From contig CAJJDN010000031.1 of assembly GCA_905182985.1 (NCBI GenBank), forward strand, positions 28,185-92,184: a stretch of 64,000 nt of DNA, written 5' to 3'. Of the stretch, positions 1-11,398 are shown in pieces. Origin of the DNA: Paramecium sonneborni. Lineage: Eukaryota > Ciliophora > Oligohymenophorea > Peniculida > Parameciidae. The notes beneath the pieces were generated by a model. It was given only the letters and a program-made list of their open reading frames with translations. It searched no databases and was not told the DNA's origin. Position 1 is the stretch's first letter. Each line of letters begins with the position of its first letter. A program made the position numbers and the translations under genes.

Positions 1-698
1 ATTCAAAATGGTACCATTTTTAACATTTATCACACTAATCAAATATAAATAAAATATTACCTAAATATAATTGAGTTCTGGATTCCATGGCTATTAACAG
101 AGACAGTACATCTATACTGTATTCAGATTAGTGAATTTTTTAGTTTCTACATCCCATTCTAAACGATTATAATACGTAGTGGAATCCAAGTTTTCCATAT
201 TAAAGTATTCCTCACAATCAACAACTGTACATTTCTATATGATTGTCTAAGCTAAGACATAATCATTAGTATTAGTTGAGAATATTTCTTAATTTCCAAT
301 CCATCTTTTAGCTCTAGGCTTGTGACAAATTATTTCATTTCTTCTCATAAACCAATACACTTCACATAAACAAATTAATTTCTGTGTATTAGGCTCTAAA
401 ATAGTACAAATTTTTCTTATTTCACCAATATAATCATCAACATTCCTTTCTTCATTTTTTATGATAACTTTGTCATTCAATTTTATTATCTCACCAGAAA
501 TCTTTATTTCATCATATTCCTCATAAAGACAATCTTTGTCTTCAATAGCTTTTTTAACAATCTATGCGAGTTTCTATTATTTATATAATTCTTTGAAAGA
601 AGTATCTTATATGTTTTTTTATTGTTTTTTTGAAATCTTTTTCTTTATTATAGGCTAAGTCTCAGGGGATTATCTATTAGATTTCGATTGTGATTCAT
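1..698 (-). CDS. BAH domain - PHD finger chromatin reader (3' part cut off)
   Basis: Starts at ATG 696-698, with an in-frame TGA a few codons upstream, and runs off the window. After a short basic N-terminus comes a BAH-type stretch (residues about 60-125: DKVIIKNEERNVDDYIGEI, then LCEVYWFMRRNEI), then the first half of a PHD finger (MYCLCQQPWNPELNYIQCDK ending KWYHFE). The PHD reads only if a 26-nt intron (35-60) is removed, which places the second Cys pair directly after YIQ. BAH-PHD pairs are known in histone-tail readers such as plant SHL and EBS; here nuclear chromatin binding is inferred from the domains. The remaining PHD residues and any C-terminal domain lie beyond the window. Confidence 0.85.
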
Positions 699-1620
699 TG
701 TTATTATTTGTCCAGTGCACTATGCTCATTATTATTTTAATTTATTTGCAAATACTTATGTATTATTAACGTCATATAGTGAGCAAAAATTATTTGCAGC
801 CATTATCATCGGTTCAAAATAAGATTTCTTTCCATTTATTTATCTATCCCAATTCTAAATAAATTTATACATCCTACACCTTAACCTAAATATTTCCCCT
901 CAACAATTATCAAATTCTCAATAAAACTCAATCCTCTTATCTAAAAAATGTCGAATTTTTTTTTAATTAATCTATTCAGTATTTTTGCTGAAAATGAGCA
1001 TGTTATCTTGATATTTTTACCGAAAATTGATAAAGCTTCCTATTTTCATTTTATTTTATTTAAAAAAACCTAATTCCATCCTTTCTCTTAAAGTACTTGA
1101 AAAATTTATGTGTAAGCCAAGTTTACTATCATAAGCAGATATTTTGGAAATATTTTGATTAATTATATATTACAACTAAGCCTAATCAATATTAATAAAT
1201 TTATATTCAACAATTAAATACTTGACAAATTATCAAAGCTTTTTATATCAGAATCCATTTTTAATGTATCAATTCCAAGAATTTATTAATCTCTATTTTA
1301 ATACAAAATACATCTAAATAGATACCTTAATGATTATCATACTGAATTAAATAAAATAGTATTAAAATTTAAGATTAATCAGGTGTTCTTAATATAAGAG
1401 AATTAGATTACTACAATGACTTGTTTAAATTTACTTAAATTGAAATCAAAATGAAAAGACATATTTAAATATAAAATCTAAACATAATTGAAAGATTAAA
1501 GTATGATTTGATAAAAATAAAGAAAAATTGATGAGATTATAAAAAAGAAAAATTATATATAATGAAAGAATTAATAAAAATAATTAGTTATTAAGTGGAT
1601 GTATGTGCTAAATATTTTTT
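699..1620. other. AT-rich stretch without a recognisable gene
   Basis: About 920 bp between the start of the BAH-PHD gene and the stop of the next minus-strand gene. It is rich in homopolymer A and T runs, and no frame on either strand gives a convincing protein. Much longer than most intergenic gaps in the first 24 kb. Confidence 0.5.
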
Positions 1621-2613
1621 TCATGTATCAATTTTTTTATTTTCTTTTTTGGACTTTACAAATTATCTCAATTTGCTAATGCCTTCATTGCTATTTTTCT
1701 TAAAGTCGAAGCCATATCTTTTTCCATATCGAATTTATAATAAATAGTCATCTAATGTTTTTTTAGAAATGCCAACTTTTTCAGCAGCTTTATCTAAAGA
1801 CATCTAGATAAATATTTTATTTTAATCATAAAAGCCAGTATAAAGTCTTCTCCAAAGAGCAACCTATTTTAAAATAGTAGTTTTACTCTTTCAACAACTT
1901 GTGAGAGAGTTCTTTATTTAGTTTTTTAATTTTTTTTAGAATTTGTTTCTTCATTTGGTTATTATTCAAGAATGGTATCAAGTAAACTGATTTTGGAAGG
2001 TCTAAGTTTCAATTACAATTTTGTCTAATCTTCGTTGATTCTGAAAAAAGTATCGAAATTTAAAGGATCAACACCAAGGTTTTCATACACAGGTAAATTT
2101 GGTGTATAGAGTGAGTGATTAACTTATAAAATAGAAAGAAATACATAAATTTGATGTTTCTTCTTCATTTAAGATTTAAATGGTGCTATTTTAAAAATGA
2201 TCAAGTGGATCAATTTGCATATCTTTAATTGTTTTGATTAGATCATAAATCCAAATTCTATTATCATCAGTGAGTTTGCAATTGATGTCTCCTATATTAT
2301 AAATTTTATTTTCTTATTAAACCAAGATTGTAACATATAACTTTTTAGTATTAAATTGTATATCCATAGGGTCATTATGATCTAAGTATTGAATTGATGA
2401 AGCTTATCTAGAAATGAAAATATAGAGAATACCTTGAAAGTTAAGTTAATTATAAATTGGAAATATTGTTTTATCCTTCAACACGAGAAACTGATCTAGA
2501 AAGAAGGGAATAGGAAAGAATTACCTTGAAAGGAAAAGAGGAATGGGTTGATATTTGAATTTATTAGGTTCAATGGCAGCTTTTAGTTTTGATTTATGCT
2601 TCCCTGGTGGCAT
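1621..2613 (-). CDS. Uncharacterised Paramecium-type family protein with conserved C-terminal helical motif
   Basis: Start ATG 2611-2613, stop 1621-1623. Four introns (2496-2524, 2408-2432, 2123-2144, 1864-1886; 29, 25, 22 and 23 nt) leave 297 codons in one frame. The variable N-terminus is basic. The C-terminus carries the recognisable block VALWRRLYTGFY, then KAAEKVGISKKTLDDYLLQI, RYGKRYGFDF and KLRQFVKSKK. From memory, this block (V-x-K-K-[ST]-L-D-D-Y-L-L-Q-[IL]-R-x-G) occurs in many Paramecium proteins of unknown function; its helix pattern recalls a helix-turn-helix but I cannot assign DNA binding. It is divergent to the next gene with only 44 bp between the two start codons, so they share a very short promoter region. 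Confidence 0.75.
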
Positions 2614-2657
2614 TTTAATTAGAAAATAATATAAAGATTTCGAATATTTATTTATTA

Positions 2658-5600
2658 ATGGAACTAAAGAACTAGATTCTGTTGGTTATTCTAATTCCAA
2701 TCATCCTTATTCTTATGTTAGCAGTCTTATAAGTTGGATTGTTAGGTTTTGTAAGCATTCCAAGTTTTCAAGATTCACTCCTTGACTTTCATATAAATAG
2801 ACACTTAAATGGTCTTTAAATAGAAATGAATATCATTGAATAAGTAAAAGACCATCAAATTTTATTAGGAAATATATATCTAATATTAAGCATACTTTAA
2901 TTAGATTTTCGGAGTGAGTGCACATTTAAGGCATTATTGTTTTGGGGAGTTCTAAAATTATTCAAGCTGGTAAGTATTTTAATTAAGTCTAGGACTTTAG
3001 ATGATAAATAGATTAGTCTCAATGCATTCACTTCATCCAAAAAAGATTCTTAAGACTATAAGATAGCATGGTCACATTCTAAATATTAGACTTTGACTGA
3101 ATTATAAAACTAAAGTCCTTAACTTTATTTTTAACTAACCAAAGCTGCTTAATCTCTGATTTTATCTGACATTATAATTAAGTAACAATATCATTTTAAC
3201 ATTTAGTAATACACGTTCTCTTAAACAAGACCTAAATTTGAATACAACGAGTGAAACAGCAACTGATACTGAAGCACTCGTACCAATTAACTATGCTGCC
3301 ACCATGATACATTGCACTGATTCTTTCATTATAAGGTTTCCTTAGTTTACTGAGGCTTAACAACTAAAACTGACTGGTTTTAATGTTTCATAATGGTTAC
3401 CTGAGACTCCTATGTCATTAGATCCTACTTTGAACTTCACTATGAAATATGATAGAGATGATGCATTTACAAGTGGACCATCTATTAGTCTAACCTAAAT
3501 AGTACATCAAACAGATACAACCAAATGTTATATGACAGCCAAGGTTCTTAATTCTTATTTAGAAGATCTTACTACTAGACATCTTTAATAACATGAATCT
3601 TAGGGGGAATAAGAGCATTAACTCTTTGTTGCTATTATAAATGAAGAATATACAGTACTTTCTCCCAAAAATTATTCTGATCGTAATGTCACCTAAGCAA
3701 TCGTATAATATATCAACGATACCAAACATTTGAGTAATTTTTCATATGCTGATTTAATTTTGAAGATGGATGTTCCCATTTATGATAAGATCAAAGAATT
3801 AAGAAATAATGATACTCTCAATAGTACTTAATTAGTTTATTCATTTGGCACATATAAATTCTATTTACTCTTTTCAGAAGTAACCACCACTTCATCAAAG
3901 AGAGTTTCAATAGTAACTGCTCCTGAAAATGGAAGAAGATATGTTTATATTGAACCTGAAGTTAATGACTTTAAAATGCCAACTTTTATTTTAATTCATT
4001 ATTTTGAAGAGAATGTTTTAATTTAAGAATTGTATGAAGGGACCTCTCTAAATAATGTAAGAATTCTAGAAATTATTGTGTTGATTGTTATTATTGTTTT
4101 GTCAGTAGTTATATTTTTGTTTGTTTGGTATACAGCAACAAGAATAGGATTGTCTTTTGAATAACCAATTAAAGTTTTGACTGAATTCATGAATAGTATA
4201 GATATCTAAAACATGGATCAAGAGGAAGAATTAATTAATTATTAAGATTATTTTAATTCATTTGAAATTAAATCATTGTTTCAAACAATGAATATATTTG
4301 TTACTACAATTAAATACTCAAATCAAAAGTATTCCAATTCAAAACACTCTGACGCTATAGCTTTAATGGAATTAAGTAGAGCGAAAGATTTTTATAAGAA
4401 AGAAATTGGAAATATGAGTGCTGTGGGTATTTGTGCTAATAATATTGGAATTTTGCATATGAAAGGTGGAAGAGTCTTTGAAGCTGTTAATGAGATGGAA
4501 GAAGCTATATATATTGCAAAATTAGAATTAACGGAAATTAAAGAACTCAAAAAATGGTGTACAACTATGATGGCTGCACTGCAAGAACCTAATCTTTATC
4601 AAAATCTAAGATTGAGACTTAAAGGTCTTGCTAATAAATTCAGATAATAAATAGAAATCACATGGATCAAGAAATTATAAAAGAAACAATAAGAAGAATA
4701 AAAAAATGAAACTAATACATAAATTAAAGGAACTTCATCTTAAAGACAAAAAAATGTATCAAATACTTCTAAAAATATTTCAACTACTGTTATTCATTCG
4801 AAAAATATTCCACATATGGCCTTGATAAATCCTTAATCAAGTTGTTCCAGTAAGAATACTCAATTAGCAAGTGTGGCAGTAAACTCAGTAACAACTCCCC
4901 TCAATAAAAAGAAAAGAACTTTAACTTATGAAAAGAGTCTGAATGATTCCAAAAAGGGACTGTAACCAATCAATTAAGTAGAATAAGAGAATTCAAACTA
5001 TTATTCACCTTAGTTATCTCCTAATGTGAGCAACAATAGATCTAAATATCTAGGGTAATCTTACAATTAGAGTAGTATCATGCAGAGTCAAAGGCTTGAT
5101 ATGAAAGAAAGCATAATCAACTATGAAGATAAATAGAATAATAATCAATTAGAAGAAAGAGAAAGAAATAATTCAGGATCGAGTGATGTTCAAATGTCTG
5201 AACTTTAGATGATTAAAGAGAAACTATCTGAATTGACTAAAAAGAAAAAATTAGCTAAGGCAAAATTATTAAATAGATAATTTTAATTAGCTTAATTTAT
5301 GTTCAACATATGTATGTAATATTCAGATGTATTCATTCCTGAAACTTTAAAATTATTCACTGATTTTGAGGCTACAGCAGAAAAAGATTAAAGATTCACT
5401 CAATCAAAAATAGTTCGACTTATCAATTTGCATGTCAAAAAGGCTTTATGTTATATATAAATTGGAGACATCAGCAATTTCTAACTTTCAGAGCAAAAAG
5501 CTGAGGAATATTATAATAAGCTTATCTAAGATAATGCAAATTTAGAATAAGCTCAATAAAATGAGGAATAAGATTTCAACTTTGTAGATATGTTTAAAAA

Positions 5601-6738
5601 CGTACCAAAAGAAGTTCTTTTTTCTAAAATTAGATAGCTAAAGGCTATTTATTAACTTTTAAGAGGAAACTTTAAAACAGCAGCTGAAATTTTAACTGAA
5701 ATAATTGAGATGGGTGATTATTATGATCCAGAAGTCAGAGATTTTTGTTTAATGGTATTAGAAAAGATTTTTAAATTGTTTAATATCTCTCCTTAACCTA
5801 TTCAGCAATTTCGAAATTAGATCTCAATTAATGTTTATGAGATAGTATTTATGATAGATTATTCTAAAGAAATGAATATTGAGTAGATTAATCTTTCTCA
5901 TAGTATTTGCACTAAAATCTTTTCGATCCTTTAACCCTAGGATTTAATAGGAATGTATGGTTTCAATAATTCTCTGCATGAAGCCTTTCCTCTTTAACCA
6001 AAAGGAACTTATAAAGATCTATTAAATAAATAATTATATATGGCCATCACAGCTCCTGGAGGTAATTCTAGATTATATCAGGCTCTTAGATTTGCTGTTA
6101 AAAATTTCTTTGAACATAAAATAAATATTTCAAATACTAACAAAACAAATGGTAAGTAAGATGAATAAAAGAACAATTACAAAAAAGAATGCAATAATTT
6201 TACAATTCATGAAGAGAATGAACAAGATTTATCTTAATCACAATTTCCACCATTATCTAATAATGAAGATCCGAAATAAAAGTAATTATATGTTTTATTT
6301 TAGAGCTGATGAATCCTAAACAGAAGGAGAACAAGATACTGAATCTGATAATGATGATATTCAATTTTTCAAAAATGGAAACAATGCAAATCTGAATGCT
6401 AAAAGTGAAGATAATATTGATTCATAACAATATGATTTTAGAAGTAGATATAAATTTATTTGTATCTTCACAGAAAGTATTAAATAATTTAATTATTAGT
6501 TAATAAACACATGTGTTAAAAGTAAGAGGATAAACTTAAACAATTACTTGAAAAGAATTAGGTTGATTTGATGGTGTTCAATATAGCCAATTAAAATGCA
6601 AATATGTTAGAGTTGAAGAAACTTTCAAAAATAACACCCAGAAGCATTTTTGTAAATGCTACAGCTAATCTTGAGTAATTGTTTGGAAAGTCAAGATAAA
6701 ACTAACTTTAAAAAAAGATGTATTTAGAATTCTTCTGA
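2658..6738 (+). CDS. Large two-TM receptor-like protein with TPR-like segment and VWA domain
   Basis: Start ATG 2658-2660, stop TGA 6736-6738. Introns 2844-2868, 2970-2992, 3182-3206, 6282-6303 and 6477-6499 (25, 23, 25, 22, 23 nt) give about 1,320 residues. Order: N-terminal TM (ILLVILIPIILILMLAVL), an extracytoplasmic region of roughly 420 residues with several N-x-T/S sites, a second TM (ILEIIVLIVIIVLSVVIFLF), a juxtamembrane helix, a TPR-like pair (AVGICANNIGILHMKGG then AIYIAKLEL), a long Q/N/S-rich linker, then a VWA-like domain beginning EIVFMIDYSKEMN, which supplies a DxSxx MIDAS-like motif, and ending VDLMVFNIA. Topology resembles sensor or receptor proteins, but no enzymatic output domain is visible. 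Function unknown. It converges on the next gene with 13 bp between stops. Confidence 0.8.
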
Positions 6739-6751
6739 TTCATCCAAACTA

Positions 6752-6994
6752 TCATAATTATTATCTTTTTTTGAGAATTGAATTTAAATATAGTTTCTAT
6801 GGCTTTTTCATCTTATCATCTAAAATTTATATTTTTGAGTTGAATCTAAGTTTCTTTAAGATTTTGCTCTCTTCAGTTGATAAAGCTCCATTGTTATACT
6901 CTTCTCTATCAGATTCTGGTAATGGCTATTCAATCAAATCTCCTAGTGATTTCATTAACATCTCTCCATTCCAACACTATCCTAATTGACTCAT
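6752..6994 (-). CDS. Small basic protein, unknown
   Basis: Single-exon frame of 80 residues, start ATG 6992-6994, stop 6752-6754. It fits exactly between two compactly placed neighbours (13 bp to the stop of the VWA protein, 57 bp to the start of the CCDC103-like gene). The N-terminus has MSQLGQCWNGEM, the middle has ESDREEYNNGALSTEES and the rest is Lys-rich. Chance open frames of this size are common when only TGA stops, so support rests mainly on position and on a composition less A/T-monotonous than the intergenic DNA. No family recognised. Confidence 0.5.
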
Positions 6995-7051
6995 AAAAAA
7001 TTATTTATAATAAAATGATTAATCATATTTGAAACTATTTTTAATAATTTA

Positions 7052-7489
7052 ATGTACGGAGGAATTCCAGAAAAAAAGTTAACAGAGAAAGACATGCGTT
7101 TAAATTGTTAAAGTATAAGAGATGAGTTTGAAAAAGAAATAAATATTGAACATTAAAGAATCAATGTTGATTCAGCCAAAAAAAAGGCAGTTCTTTATCA
7201 TCATGATTATGAAGGTTTTAGATAAATGGTATTGGGAGCAAATCTATATTCTATCAAATCTAAAGAATTAGCCAATTTTGGATTTAATGAAACAAATAAT
7301 GAGAAAATATTTAATTCTTCTTATCAAAAATAATAATAACCAAGTTAAGAAGAGATTAAATAACTCTAAATAAATATTAAAGAGATTTAATGCAAAAATT
7401 TTAGAGATTTTAGAACATTATTTTCTAAACATTATAACAAACCTTTATCATAAGATAATTATGCTGAATTGATGAAGTAAACTTCATGA
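7052..7489 (+). CDS. CCDC103-like dynein arm attachment factor
   Basis: Single exon, 145 residues, start ATG 7052-7054, stop 7487-7489. Residues about 15-75 match the pattern of the N-terminal dynein-attachment region of CCDC103: a charged coiled-coil helix (IRDEFEKEI...RINVDSAKKKAVLYH) followed by DYEGFRQMVLGANLYSIKSK, corresponding to [20 protein letters not shown] in the vertebrate protein (from memory). The C-terminal part has FRDFRTLFSKHY, comparable to the short conserved tail segment. CCDC103 proteins anchor outer and inner dynein arms on axonemal microtubules, which fits a ciliate. Shorter than the human protein (about 240 aa). Assignment is by motif reading only. Confidence 0.75.
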
Positions 7490-7511
7490 TCTAAAACTTA
7501 GTATATTGTAA

Positions 7512-7838
7512 ATGTAGAGTGAAGAAAACATAAAGAAAATATTTTCAGTTGACTTCCACATAGAATATTTTTTTAAAATTTTAGAAGTTTTTGATTATTC
7601 AATTTCAATATTGAAGGATGGAAAAGAATTGAGTTTTATGATAGGTTTTTTGGGAGAATTAGTGAAAATAAAGGATTTTATTTAATAGATAAAAAAGTTC
7701 TTAAAAAAGTAAGAGAAAGAAGAATTGAGAGAATTTTTCGGAAAATTAAAATAAAGTTTGACAATGGAATACTAATAAATAGAATTAAATGAGTTGATCC
7801 ATAAAAAGTATGATGAATTAATAATTTAATATTTATGA
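7512..7838 (+). CDS. Small helical protein, unknown
   Basis: Single exon, 108 residues, start ATG 7512-7514, stop 7836-7838. It lies 22 bp after the CCDC103-like gene on the same strand and 12 bp before the stop of STT3. Predicted mostly helical, with alternating hydrophobic and charged residues (KIFSVDFHIEYFFKILEVF; FMIGFLGELVKIKDFIQQIK) and an acidic/Lys tail. No signal peptide or motif recognised. Tight spacing on both sides argues that it is a real gene. Confidence 0.55.
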
Positions 7839-7850
7839 ATATACATAAAA

Positions 7851-10800
7851 TCACTCATTAAAATTTAGAGTAAATCTCTATTTAAGGTTTGCTTTTTTAG
7901 AAAACTTAGTTGGGTTAGATTCCTTAGGAATATTAAATTGCTAGGTTGATTTAGAAGTGAAAGCAACTCCATCACTAGAGATAGAAAATAAAATAATACC
8001 GATTATCTCTTTATTTTCTTTTGAAAATACGTACGATCCAATTTTCAGAAGTGAAAGCTTCTTCAAAATGCTTAAGTTTATATCCTTTGACTCCAATAAC
8101 AGCCTATCTAACAGTATCATAACCTTTAGGTTATCCATAAGCAGTTTAGACTTCATCAAATCGATAATAACTGAGTCTATACATGAGTGAATTAGTCATA
8201 GTTTCAGTTGCATATTAATCTACTCTGTAAGCTCCATTACCGTAATATTCTTCTTCTTTGATATGTGGATAGACTCCACCACCAATTCTGACCATCCATA
8301 AAAATTTATTAATGTCATCACCTGAATAATTTAAGATACCACCAAATATTACAAGAACATAATCCACATCTAATCTTTCACATATTTCAAATGCATCTTC
8401 TTCAGATGAAGCCATAGCCATACCAACAGTAGCAATATGAGTATTATTCCAAGTATTATTATCAACTAAAACTGTCCGATTTGACATTCCTGTAATTTAA
8501 TATCCATAATCCCACCATGACATTATTTTATCATCTGATTTAGTATTCATTCTTAACCAATAATATGCTTCTCTATAATCATCTATAATATTTCTATTTC
8601 CTTATCTGTCTCTACTAGAGAGAATGATAGATGGAGAAGCATAAGCTTCAGATCCAGCAAAATTGGCATGAAGAACATAAACAGAACAATAGTATCCTAA
8701 TAATATTAATCCAATTAATGCTATTTCAGGAGGAATTCTATATTTCTTAGGTTTTTCTAATTTTGGTAAAATAAAAGATCTGATAGATTTTGCAAATTTT
8801 CTGAATGACCAACTAATTCCAATTCCAGCCATAATACTAACAGCAGGTGCAAGTACTAAAAGTAATCTTACCATTACTGATGCAAAATAAACTCCAAGAA
8901 CTGTATAAAGTGCTCCGAATATTTTAGTTTCAGTTGGTTTATAATAACAATAATACAATCCTACTGGTGAAAAGAGAATTAAATAATGTAAATCAAAGAA
9001 GAATGATGACCATGTTGTAGCTTAATGTTCAGAAACTGAAGCAATAATTGGAATATATTTCTTTGCATATGTAGGGTCCAAAAGAGTTAAACTTCTTCCA
9101 CTCCATTATGTCTTACCTGCTAGAGTTAGTATGACTACTCCAATTAAAATAGAGAATACTAAAAACACTACTAAGAATTTAGTAAGTGTGAGGATTGCTT
9201 TTTTACTTACAAAATTGCGTATCCAACTGAAAAAGTTTAGGAAGTTTATCAAAATAAATACTGCATGCGATGCCATATGTTCTGATGAATGTAAAGCCTA
9301 AAATCCAACAAATGGAATTTGCATAGCCAATAAAGTTCCTAATATGTAAAAGACATTGTAAGCCACTTAAATTCTCTGATTAGAGCGTCCTGTTATTAAT
9401 AAAAATAACACAAATATTGGTATTATGTTTATAATAAATGCATAACCTCCCCAAGAAGCAACCATATAGAAAAATCTAATTATTTAAATTTAATTTACGC
9501 TAAAGCTGTATATACACCCCATAAGATTGATCCTGTATTGACAGTCTTTAGGAAAGTATAAAATGTAAACACAAGAGCNNNNNNNNNNNNNNNNNNNNNN
9601 NNNNNNNNNNNNNNNNNNNNNNNNNNNNNNNNNNNNNNNNNNNNNNNNNNNNNNNNNNNNNNNNNNNNNNNNNNNNNNNNNNNNNNNNNNNNNNNNNNNN
9701 NNNNNNNNNNNNNNNNNNNNNNNNNNNNNNNNNNNNNNNNNNNNNNNNNNNNNNNNNNNNNNNNNNNNNNNNNNNNNNNNNNNNNNNNNNNNNNNNNNNN
9801 NNNNNNNNNNNNNNNNNNNNNNNNNNNNNNNNNNNNNNNNNNNNNNNNNNNNNNNNNNNNNNNNNNNNNNNNNNNNNNNNNNNNNNNNNNNNNNNNNNNN
9901 NNNNNNNNNNNNNNNNNNNNNNNNNNNNNNNNNNNNNNNNNNNNNNNNNNNNNNNNNNNNNNNNNNNNNNNNNNNNNNNNNNNNNNNNNNNNNNNNNNNN
10001 NNNNNNNNNNNNNNNNNNNNNNNNNNNNNNNNNNNNNNNNNNNNNNNNNNNNNNNNNNNNNNNNNNNNNNNNNNNNNNNNNNNNNNNNNNNNNNNNNNNN
10101 NNNNNNNNNNNNNNNNNNNNNNNNNNNNNNNNNNNNNNNNNNNNNNNNNNNNNNNNNNNNNNNNNNNNNNNNNNNNNNNNNNNNNNNNNNNNNNNNNNNN
10201 NNNNNNNNNNNNNNNNNNNNNNNNNNNNNNNNNNNNNNNNNNNNNNNNNNNNNNNNNNNNNNNNNNNNNNNNNNNNNNNNNNNNNNNNNNNNNNNNNNNN
10301 NNNNNNNNNNNNNNNNNNNNNNNNNNNNNNNNNNNNNNNNNNNNNNNNNNNNTATGACTACTCCAATTAAAATAGAGAATACTAAAAACACTACTAAGAA
10401 TTTAGTAAGTGTGAGGATTGCTTTTTTACTTACAAAATTGCGTATCCAACTGAAAAAGTTTAGGAAGTTTATCAAAATAAATACTGCATGCGATGCCATA
10501 TGTTCTGATGAATGTAAAGCCTAAAATCCAACAAATGGAATTTGCATAGCCAATAAAGTTCCTAATATGTAAAAGACATTGTAAGCCACTTAAATTCTCT
10601 GATTAGAGCGTCCTGTTATTAATAAAAATAACACAAATATTGGTATTATGTTTATAATAAATGCATAACCTCCCCAAGAAGCAACCATATAGAAAAATCT
10701 AATTATTTAAATTTAATTTACGCTAAAGCTGTATATACACCCCATAAGATTGATCCTGTATTGACAGTCTTTAGGAAAGTATAAAATGTAAACACAAGAG

Positions 10801-11375
10801 CAAAAATAGATACTCCTTCATTATCATATGATCCTGCCACACTTCTACTCATATAAGAAGGCACTATAGCAACAAATAGAGCTGATAATAATCCGGCCTC
10901 TGATCTCTTTGTTATTTCTTTTGTCATTCCATATGCTGCTAGACTTGTAAATGCTGAAAAGATTGGAGCCAAAAAGACACATACATTTCTAATATCTATT
11001 GGAATCGATAGCTTGTGCAATACCCAATATATCAAACCAGAGGTCATCATTAAACCTGGATACCTGATTAATATTATGCAAATCATACACTGTGCCTCCA
11101 ACACTTCTTCCAAGAGGATACCATGATTCTGAATCATACCAATTCCATAATGCATATGGGCCTTCCTTCACTAAATATTAAGTTGTTCTGTAATTAAACC
11201 ATGGATCAAACTCATGAATGATAGACTCATATCTGATCACTGAAAACACTCTTATTAAACAAGAGATTATTGCTATTGACATTAAAATTGTCATATTGAA
11301 CACTGGGGCCCATTTCAAAGTTGACTTGTGCACCTTGTACTACAACGATTATTGGGTCTCTTCCTCAGAACTCAT
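7851..11375 (-). CDS. STT3: STT3, catalytic subunit of oligosaccharyltransferase (interrupted by assembly gap)
   Basis: Start ATG 11373-11375, stop 7851-7853. It transfers the N-glycan precursor to Asn in the ER lumen. Visible signatures: [13 protein letters not shown] and [17 protein letters not shown] near the N-terminus, [16 protein letters not shown], many TM segments, then the catalytic [20 protein letters not shown] block and [23 protein letters not shown]. Introns: 11064-11088 (25 nt), 9476-9498 with its repeat copy 10699-10721 (23 nt), and 7975-7999 (25 nt, restoring the C-terminus). If the N run and one 449-nt repeat copy are dropped, the exons sum to 742 codons in a single frame, close to the usual STT3 length (about 700-750). 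The gene is therefore intact and the gap false. It is divergent to USP39 with 23 bp between starts. Confidence 0.95.
9130..9578. repeat. Exact direct repeat, copy 1 (449 nt, within STT3)
   Basis: Identical as read to 10353-10801. It ends at the first N, whereas copy 2 starts at the first base after the N run. Contig-end overlap is the simplest reading. Confidence 0.9.
9579..10352. other. Run of N (774 nt) inside STT3
   Basis: Assembly gap. The 449 bases on its left (9130-9578) are repeated on its right (10353-10801), so the two contigs overlap and the true gap length is probably zero. Confidence 0.95.
10353..10801. repeat. Exact direct repeat, copy 2 (449 nt, within STT3)
   Basis: Second copy of 9130-9578. 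Continuing from 9578 straight to 10802 keeps the STT3 reading frame (SYDNEGV block) intact. Confidence 0.9.
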
Positions 11376-11398
11376 GAATAAATTAATTAAATTATTAA

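Noticed and set aside
289..480. Isolated 63-residue frame as a separate gene
   Set aside because: It is the middle of the BAH-PHD gene; with TAA and TAG as Gln the frame continues on both sides.
4276..4647. 123-residue frame as its own protein
   Set aside because: It is an internal piece (juxtamembrane and TPR-like part) of the large VWA protein.
6771..6989. Plus-strand 72-residue frame
   Set aside because: Shadow of the small minus-strand gene at 6752-6994, which fits the intergenic space better.
7941..8190. Short frames on both strands at the STT3 3' end
   Set aside because: Explained by the last STT3 exons and the 25-nt intron 7975-7999.
9495..10499. 334-residue frame running through the N gap
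   Set aside because: Artificial: most of it is N, and its two ends are copies of the same STT3 segment.
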